From contig OU342819.1 of NCBI GenBank assembly GCA_910591455.2, positions 8,627,333 to 8,691,332 on the forward strand: a stretch of DNA of 64,000 bases. Direction: 5' to 3'. Below are positions 52,044-64,000 of this stretch, piece by piece. Positions within the stretch are counted from its first letter, which is position 1, and each line of letters opens with the position of its first letter. The notes under the pieces are model-generated. The model was not told the origin of the DNA. It did no database searches and worked only from the letters and a program-made list of their open reading frames with translations. The stretch comes from Pholis gunnellus (lineage: Eukaryota; Chordata; Actinopteri; Perciformes; Pholidae). The translations under genes were made by a program, and so were the position numbers.

Positions 52044-53718
52044 AAATCACAATCAAAAACACAACCATCACAATAAGTAAAACCATTTCAAGAAGATTTT
52101 CTGGCAAATCTTGCCTTGTCTCATTTAAACAGGAACAGAGAAGCTAAGTTTGATCTTTGTGCACAGAACTAATGTATCTTTATATATAAAAAAAAAAGAA
52201 ACAACAAAAAACACAACATTAGAACTATGGCAGAAAAATCAAAGATGTGACTGTAAATCCAAATGTAGTAATACTTTCCTCAAGGCTTACCATTCACCGT
52301 TTCCTTCACAATGTCGGTGTCTATTTAAAACATCGGATGGATCATTTACAAAGCTCACCAACAGTTTAAAGAATCATTCTCACATTTGGCACCAACAAAT
52401 CTTCTTGGCCCCGATATGTAAAAAATACTCAAGCAGGTAAAACTACAAAACTAGAGTAGATGGAAAGTACAGTATGGCTTTGAGGAGTAGCCTCCTTAGT
52501 TACAGTGTAATGAGAGGCAGTATATTTTAACATGCTACAGCCATCACATCGCTGGAAAGTACATTATAGCTCTTAAAATGTTGCACTTCCAGTTCCCTCG
52601 TCTTGAAGTCAATGTTTTTTTTTTAATTGGTTTTTGGTTAGATGCCTGAAATAAAGTCTGTGCTAAACACAAGCTTAATATATTTGAACGTCTTCTACGA
52701 TATAAAACGGGTCAGTAGATAGTTCTCTTGTTTAGTCATCCCTGCACCTCTCTATTCTCACTTTAACAGGAAGGGTAAACAGGGTCTGGCACTCTGGAAT
52801 TTGTCCCAGGGTTAAAACATGTTTGCTTTGGCCAAAATTATAATTTGGGATATAAAAAAAAAAAAATTGAAATGACTACACATTCATACTTTCTAAGAGT
52901 CTTTTCACTGAGCAATGTTTTAACATTATTATAGAAAATCCCTCAAATTCTGCATCAGGAATAATCAACTGAGCTAACAGCACCTCCACTTACGGATTGT
53001 TCTGAACGCTCCGATGTATTTAGACACGAGTTCTTCAAAGTAGTCTGAACCAGGTTGTTATCAAAACGCTCGCAGTAAGTTAACTGGAATTTGCAAACAC
53101 AAAATGTTTTAAATTATAAATTTTTGACTTCTTATAATTCTGAAAATACGATATTTACAGTGGTCCTCAAGAGATGTTTTCATCTCAAAATAGGAATGCA
53201 TCCCCAATCATGAATCATACTTTACGTCCAGTGATGGTAACAGTATGGAGCTGGAGAGGGACTGGCTTTGTGGAATCGCGTGGTGTTTGAACAGGAAATG
53301 CTGACTTTACAATAGTCACCGATGTACTCTCATCCCAGAGCAGAGTAGAGTCTGACCCGCGGTAGACACGGTCATAGTGGTGAACAGTGTGCCGGCCCTT
53401 CACACCAATCACAAACACGTTTTTTCCAGGTTGTCGCCTCAGTTTGAAACGGTTTAGAGGTTTATATTATGGATCTTCGTGTCTCGCCGCACGCTGCAAA
53501 ACTAAAAGGCAGATAAGCTGATGTTGACCTTTCAACACTTTGGGAGGGAGTAAAAAAAAAAAAAATAGACAAGAACCACAAGGATGTTGATCGACCGGGT
53601 CCGTTTACAACTAACCAGATGCCTCTGGACCGGTAACCCAGCTCAGAAGATACCAACTGACCCGGACCAGTCAGTGGATACCAGTGGACTGAAGAGGAAA
53701 GATGCAGGGACCAGATCA
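52044..53718 (-). other. clptm1l: clptm1l 3' untranslated region (inferred)
   Basis: No coding exon recognised on either strand. The sequence is moderately AT-rich with a few homopolymer A and T runs and no dinucleotide array. Confidence 0.4.
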
Positions 53719-58850
<5,132 letters not shown>

Positions 58851-58884
58851 GATGCCGGCTTCGTCGTCTCGTCACGGACGTCTC

Positions 58885-58911
58885 CCTCGGCTAGCCGAGG
58901 AGCGGGGCCAT
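58885..58911 (-). promoter_or_regulatory. clptm1l: Short upstream ORF and perfect 16-bp palindrome in clptm1l leader
   Basis: On the minus strand an ATG at 58911 opens six codons (MAPLLG) and stops with TAG at 58891. The stop lies inside a perfect palindrome, CCTCGGCTAGCCGAGG (58885-58900), 35 bases before the main ATG. If transcribed, both could lower initiation at the main start. Confidence 0.45.
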
Positions 58912-59084
58912 ATGTCTGCAGATGAGGAGTCGTCGACAGAGGGTTAGTGTGCGGAGTGTGAGGCTCATCCAACAATCAATGCTGACTGTGTATTGTTAAG
59001 GAATGCAGAGTCTTCATCGGCTGGCAGAGGCCTCTCCTCTCACTGACTAATTACCTACTTACCATCTGAGAAATGAAACTACAC

Positions 59085-59510
59085 AACATGGCACAGGTAT
59101 GCAAACACCTGCACAGTCACCCCCATATGTGACTCTTGAAGACTTCCTTCCACAACCATGTGCATCAATATGTTACTGTAACAGCCTCCCCTCTTCTGGG
59201 ACGGTGTTGCACTAGATTTTGGAGCCTGGCTGCAGGCATTTGTTCTCATTCTGCCACAAAAGCCTGAGAGGATGACCACTGATATCCGGGGGATAAGGCC
59301 CATCAGTGGTCATTAAATTCATCCAAAATGTGTTGGATGGGACTGAGGTCAGGCAAGTCAAGTTCTTCCACTCCAGCAAAAAACTAATTGCTCTATGAAT
59401 GTGGCTTTGTCTCGTGGCATTGTTATGTTCAAATAGGAAATGGCCTTTCCCCAAACTGACATATTGTATACACTGTTTCTCAGATGTTTGACAACATGCT
59501 TTCATGCATT
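59085..59510. mobile_element. Degenerate DNA-transposon-derived repeat common in teleosts
   Basis: The order of blocks (CACCCCCATATGTGACTCTT; AACAGCCTCCCCTCTTCTGG; CACTAGATTTTGGAGCCTGG; ATGGGACTGAGGTCAGGCAA; GTCAAGTTCTTCCACTCCAG; GGCCTTTCCCCAAACTG) matches a very widespread fish repeat I know from many genomes. The minus-strand open frame of 97 codons in it is a relic and not a gene. I cannot see terminal inverted repeats here, and the family name is not certain. Confidence 0.7.
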
Positions 59511-59778
59511 AAAAACAGCTCTTTTAGTGTAAGAACATGCTCATACACATTTCAATATTTTACACTTTAAAGACCGCTTCGCATCTTGATGGTGGGTGAT
59601 CAAAAAAATTGATTTAAATAGATTTAAGCAGCTGTTATTTCAATCTATCCGATCTATTGTGAACACTTACTGCTGGAGTCTTTACAGGGCGCCAGATTAC
59701 AAGGTTGTATACTTGTTTCTCTCTCATATATTGAGTCGTATAATGAAAGTAGAATCCAGATGTTGACGTTAAACCTAC

Positions 59779-60070
59779 CCGGTGTTTCACTTAATCTGTC
59801 AGGTTGTCAGTCCGCTGGCTCTCCGTCCATTCGCTTCACCGGTTCTGCCGGGCAACGCTCGTCAAACGCGACGACATTGGTTCTTCAAAGCCGCCCACCG
59901 TTTGTTTAGCTGGAAGCATCTGATGTCTACTCGGCTGGCCTCTCCATTCAAGGAGAAAACGGGTCTGTCCAGAAACTGCTAGCTGCAAGCGTGAGGTGGA
60001 TCTAAATTTCCGCCATTCGCTTCCTGGTTGGTTTCTTGGACGGGATTTCGGGGGTATTATCGCGAGACTA
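59779..60070 (-). promoter_or_regulatory. clptm1l: CpG-rich candidate promoter and 5' non-coding exon of clptm1l
   Basis: The stretch is much richer in CpG than its surroundings. On the minus strand it contains TCTCGCGATA (60058-60067), close to the TCTCGCGAGA promoter element, and GAATGGCGGAA, a YY1-like site. A donor GTAGGT follows 59779, and an acceptor (CTCATCTGCAG at about 58919, with CTAAC branch-like sequence) precedes the first coding exon. I infer a TATA-less start near 60.05 kb with one non-coding exon. Confidence 0.4.
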
Positions 60071-60322
60071 CACGTCATCGAGACTGTACTGGAACAGACC
60101 TGCTATTTATTTAGTCCATACAAACAGCTATTATAAATGACTAACATTTATTTATTATTACTTTAGGACTTTGAGTTTTGAGTTCTGATAATCACATGTA
60201 AATCGTGATTAATTAATGCAAGGTGGTGGAGTTGCGTATATGTGGTTTCTCGGTATTATGAAAGTCTTTGTTCCATGAACAATATTGTTTTTGCGTGAGC
60301 GTTTGTTTTTTTGAAAACAGAC

Positions 60323-60394
60323 TGCCGTGACCCCGATTCGAACCGGGGTTGCTGCGGCCACAACGCAGAGTACTAACCACTATACGATCACGGC
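60323..60394 (-). tRNA. tRNA-His (anticodon GTG)
   Basis: On the minus strand the 72 bases fold as a cloverleaf. The acceptor strands GCCGTGA and TCACGGC pair, the anticodon arm is TGCGTTGTGGCCGCA with GTG, the T arm is CCCCGGTTCGAATCGGGG, and the D arm region carries GTATAGTGGTTAGTAC. It is nearly identical to the vertebrate tRNA-His family. A TTTT run follows a few bases after the 3' end on the minus strand, serving as the RNA polymerase III stop. The A and B boxes are intact, so it is probably functional. Confidence 0.95.
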
Positions 60395-60459
60395 TTGCCA
60401 CTGATGCTGCAAGTTCACGCAGGGGCTTCTAGTTACATGATCGTGACTAAAGTGGTCAA

Positions 60460-60680
60460 ACTGCTAATACGCCTACTTTCTCCTACATAACACATAAGTC
60501 ATATATTATTATGTATACTTTATATAAAGTCTCTACCTGTGAAATATTGTTATATGAAGCGATATAGTCACATGACATTTTTTATTAATGACATATAGCT
60601 GTTAAAGGCACCCTAACCACAGTTACTTTAATCACTCCTGTGCAGAAGAGGTCAAGCTCACGTGCCTGAAAGGTTTACCA
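60460..60680 (+). repeat. Imperfect duplicated segment, copy 1
   Basis: Blocks CTAATACGCCTACTTTCTCC, CTACATAAC and AATCACTCCTGTGCAGAAGA plus GGTCAAGCTCACGTGCCTG recur in the same order at 61640-61855 with substitutions and indels. Confidence 0.6.
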
Positions 60681-60855
60681 ATCCTTCTTCATTTCTTAGC
60701 GGAAACAGATTCCACTTTTCTTCGTCAAAGCAACCGGGTTGTAGGTACTGTCTATCAGTCTGCTTGTCATCTTCTGTGATTGAAGCCATAGGGTCAAGCT
60801 GGTCTTAGGACTTTATTAGACATCTTCTCTCTTTCTCTGAGTGTCAAAACTGAGC

Positions 60856-60925
60856 ACTGCGACCCGGATTCAAACCGGGGTTTCTGCGGTCACAACGCAG
60901 AGCACTAACCGCTAATGAACACTTG
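60856..60925 (-). pseudogene. tRNA-His pseudogene
   Basis: The minus strand keeps the tRNA-His anticodon arm (TGCGTTGTGACCGCA) and a T arm with loop change (CCCCGGTTTGAATCCGGG). The 5' acceptor strand and the start of the D arm are decayed (AGTGTTCATTAGCGGTTAGT), so the acceptor ends no longer pair, and two bases are missing before the D arm. It lies 0.5 kb from the intact gene, in the same orientation. Confidence 0.85.
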
Positions 60926-61639
60926 GCCAACTGAACTTAATTTGGGAAAATAATAATTATGAATTCATAACACAGTCATAGTTTAAAATTGAAGAAAAGA
61001 GAAAATATTTTACAGTGTTCAAATTCTCAAGTCTGGCCAGAGCGCTGAGTATGGTTATAATAAATGCCTATTCTGGAAGCATTGTTAATCTATGAGATGA
61101 AATGTTACTCTCCATATATATATTAGATTAGCATCTATCAGGAGGCTGCGCTCCAATAACCATGCATGTAGATTGTACATAAATAAATTAGTGTGGTGGT
61201 TATCATGACTGCATGTTTAACGACTCGCTCGCAGTATTTCAGAAATGATTAAACCATTAATCCAAGCTCATCCAGCTTTGGTTGCATAAGACCTTCCTGT
61301 GACTGTGCCTCCTACTCCGAGGTGAGGCAAGGAGATGTTGTGCGTGCAGCACATATACCCTCGCTGTTGTTGTCCACCTCAGAGTTTCACCAAACCTGCC
61401 TTTAACCCACATCGACCTGACCGGCCCTCTGGCCTTCTTATAATGGGACTGTGGGTTTATTACCCTGCAGAAATGACAGATTTTCCTCTTTAAAATATAT
61501 ATTGATTAAAAACACAGGTTTATAAAGTACTACTATTTTCAAATGACATCTTCCACTTGTGTTTCAAACAGCGTTAGTAATAACCTTGTCAATACACACT
61601 CATGGAGGGTTGTGGTTGCCTGAGGGTAAAATGATCTAA

Positions 61640-61855
61640 CAGCTAATACCAATTTCTCCTACATAACCCCCGGGCATAGCAGATACAAAAGTGCACCAGT
61701 GATTTTTCTTACGCCTTTGCGCTACCTGAAATATTCTTAGAGTCACAGTGACATTTAATCAGTGACATTTAACCAGGCACTGTTTGTCCCCAAAAGACAC
61801 CGTAGCCTACTGAAATCACTCCTGTGCTGAAGAAGGTCAAGCTTACCTGCCTCCG
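61640..61855 (+). repeat. Imperfect duplicated segment, copy 2
   Basis: Carries CTAATACCAATTTCTCCTAC, CATAACCC and AATCACTCCTGTGCTGAAGA plus AGGTCAAGCTTACCTGCC, matching copy 1 at 60460-60680 in order and direction. Confidence 0.6.
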
Positions 61856-64000
61856 TGAGTTCAGCCCAGTGGCACTGACCTCAATCTTCACGGAGTCCTT
61901 GTATCTCTCAGTGTTTTCTTATCTCCCCTGTATTACAGCCTCACTCCTTTACCCCCTGCACTTGGCCTTCGTGTTGAAGTGTCCGCTGTGTCAACGCGGA
62001 CCTATAATTTGTCCAAGAACTCCCGTAACCTCAATGACAGCGAATATACATTAGCTGTGAATTCGGCGCCATCATCCCGAAAGTGCTCTGTGGGCAAATT
62101 TCCCAGCTGAACATCATTTCGGAAATCTGCTAGTGGATATTTTAAGGCTTCCTGTATATCAACCGTGACCCCCACCTGTCTTTGCTGTTTCACTGAGAGA
62201 GAGAGAGAGATGTGTTCAGTCCACTACTCAGCTCCCTGTACACAGATGACTCCTCGCCTCTTGCTCCCTGAATGTCAGATGGCCTCTGACCCTTCAGGGC
62301 GACGTCGACACAGAGGAAAAGGACTGTCGTGTGACATCAGATGAACATGCTGCAAAAATAGGCAAGGATGCAATCACAGATAAAAAAAAGATGCCACAAA
62401 AAACATTTCGTATGATTATCTAACTTTAAAATGAATGTGTCATGGTCATATATTGTGTGTTGCTTTGTTGTTTTTGCTGTCCAAAGCAGGACATATGTCT
62501 GTCTTGTTTGGTCTTTGATGAAGTTGATGTAACCTTCGTCTGTATCTTTTTGCCGTTTTTCATGCCTTGAAACCAATAAACAGGTCGAGATCAATAAATA
62601 TATCAAAGGACAACCTCCTAGAATGGGATTTATTAATGTAATTGTTAGCAGTGGACTGTACATTTACTCAAGTACGTATCATTCTGATAATTGAGGTTTA
62701 TAACATTGAGTCTAATATGAAAGGCTGGCATACAGTCTGTTTGTTTTACTGATGAAAGGAAAACAACAACATCTATGCCGAAATGTATGTTTAATAAAAA
62801 GAATGAGCTAGCCTATTAACCCTGACTAAATGCATTTATTTAGTCTCATTTATAAAGTATATGTAATTTATCAAACGTATGCATCTTCTCAATGGCTGTT
62901 GTACCTCTCAGGATAATATCAGGTGATGCAGACATAAAGATGGCAATGAACAAAGTCCTATTCTGAAGTGGATCCCCAGAAAAACTGTTTGGGAAACACT
63001 GTTACGTTCACATGTTAATGCACTTTATTTTGAAGCCGAAACATGTTTTTCACTTCAATAGTTCTGACATGTAACATCATCGTTATCATTACTCAGGATT
63101 TCTACTGAATCAAGTATTCTTTCATGTCCTATTGGTGCTTTTACTGAAAAAAGGAAAAGGAGCTGAATACTTCTTCTGCCATCGTCTATTCATCAATGTG
63201 ATTAGACGTCCATGTTTAGCGTATAGTCTAATATTTGGTGTTTCACAAGAGCTTCATTTCGAGGACTTAATCCATTATTGTAATGATTAAAACTAAAAAA
63301 AGAGTGCATGCAGAAGAGGGATCTGCATTACAGTCAAACCTCCCAAAGTAATGAAATAGTCTGAGCCTTTGGGCGGAGCAAGCACATCGAGAGCAGTCCA
63401 GAAAAGAGAAATGCGAAGAAAAAATGGCATCACTTTAGATATATGACCAAGAGAAGGGCAGAACTTTCCCCTGATGTATTCCACGCCCGTTCACTTGTCA
63501 GATGTGATTAAAAGGCTTCAGCCGATCCCATACCAGTGATGTACTCGTTCCCTTCCCTCAGGAAACCTGAGTCACATACATTAGCTAAATTGCTAAATTT
63601 TTGGTCCACTGTGAGCCAGCGAGCAGGCGAAGATCCTCAGGCAGGTTCTTCTTACAGTCCGAGACTGAAGGTGACCGGACTTCTTGCTCTCGGGGGCCTC
63701 TCCACTCTGAAACACCCAGTAGGGGAATGTTGCGCTGGAAGATTCAGGGTCTTTTAAATCACTTCTCCTCTTACTTTTATTCATAAAATGTCATCTTTCT
63801 CTGTCTCATTTGGCTTTTATGCTAATTTATATTCTTTAATACGCTGAGTATTTCCATTTTCTGCTTCCTTTTACTTCTACAATTCAGAAGGAAAAATCTT
63901 CAACATTTGTTTGCCACCTGTAGTTTGAGAATAAGATTTTAGATACAAAACATGTGATCAGTTAACACATTAAGACACATTTGTTACAGATTAATCAGCC

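Larger units (their letters stand above)
60400..64000. other. Right end of window, no protein gene recognised
   Basis: Apart from the tRNA pseudogene and repeat fragments I see no supported gene. A fragment with GTACATTTACTCAAGTACGT at about 62655-62680 resembles a common fish repeat. Open frames here are short and have no family resemblance. Confidence 0.55.

Noticed and set aside
59212..59505. Minus-strand 97-codon frame with a vaguely transposase-like look (HNNATRQSH)
   Set aside because: It lies inside a degenerate repeat that is common in fish as a non-coding element; no conserved catalytic motif can be seen.
63293..63786. Open frames at the right end on both strands
   Set aside because: They are short, overlap each other on opposite strands, and resemble no family I know.

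Overview
This is a vertebrate nuclear window, almost certainly from a teleost fish. It has small GT-AG introns mixed with long ones, very dense (GT)n/(CA)n microsatellites, and several interspersed repeat fragments that I recognise as common in teleosts. Three protein-coding genes and one tRNA gene can be read exon by exon. All joins were made by hand from splice consensus, conserved phase and family knowledge; no search was run. Most long open frames here are artefacts of dinucleotide repeats.

ptk2 (plus strand, about 6.2-48.2 kb) is a complete focal adhesion kinase 1 gene. Thirty-one constitutive coding segments from the ATG at 16190 to the stop at 46755 sum to 3105 nt (1034 residues plus stop) with no frame conflict. 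The product has a FERM domain, the Tyr-397 site (here Tyr404), a tyrosine kinase domain, two proline-rich SH3-binding motifs and a focal-adhesion-targeting (FAT) domain. Two further upstream exons stay open into the canonical start and would add 30 residues. Three microexons match the known neuronal FAK insertions: 18 nt (box 6), 21 nt (box 7) and 9 nt (Pro-Trp-Arg). An 87-nt in-phase exon stands where mammalian box 28 lies.

rplp1 (minus strand, 49452-51281, four coding exons, 116 residues) encodes the acidic ribosomal stalk protein P1. It has a TATA box and a pyrimidine (5'TOP) start tract. It lies tail to tail with ptk2.

clptm1l (minus strand, 53719-58850, seventeen coding exons, 552 residues) encodes a CLPTM1-like multipass ER membrane protein. 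A CpG-rich stretch at about 59.78-60.07 kb is a candidate promoter and 5' non-coding exon.

The right end (59-64 kb) holds a degenerate transposon-derived repeat, an intact-looking tRNA-His(GTG) gene on the minus strand, a decayed tRNA-His copy 0.5 kb away, and a duplicated flanking segment. I recognise no protein gene from about 60.1 kb to the end. The left 6.2 kb is microsatellite-rich and has no recognised gene. There is a 500-base assembly gap at 14410-14909, inside ptk2 intron sequence.

The most notable observations are the full set of FAK brain-type microexons; a minisatellite that has copied the 5' splice site of a FAT exon seven times; a clptm1l donor site that is the first GT of a 117-bp GT array; and an intron with (AC)n at its start and (GT)n near its end. 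I found no sign of an unknown multi-gene system.
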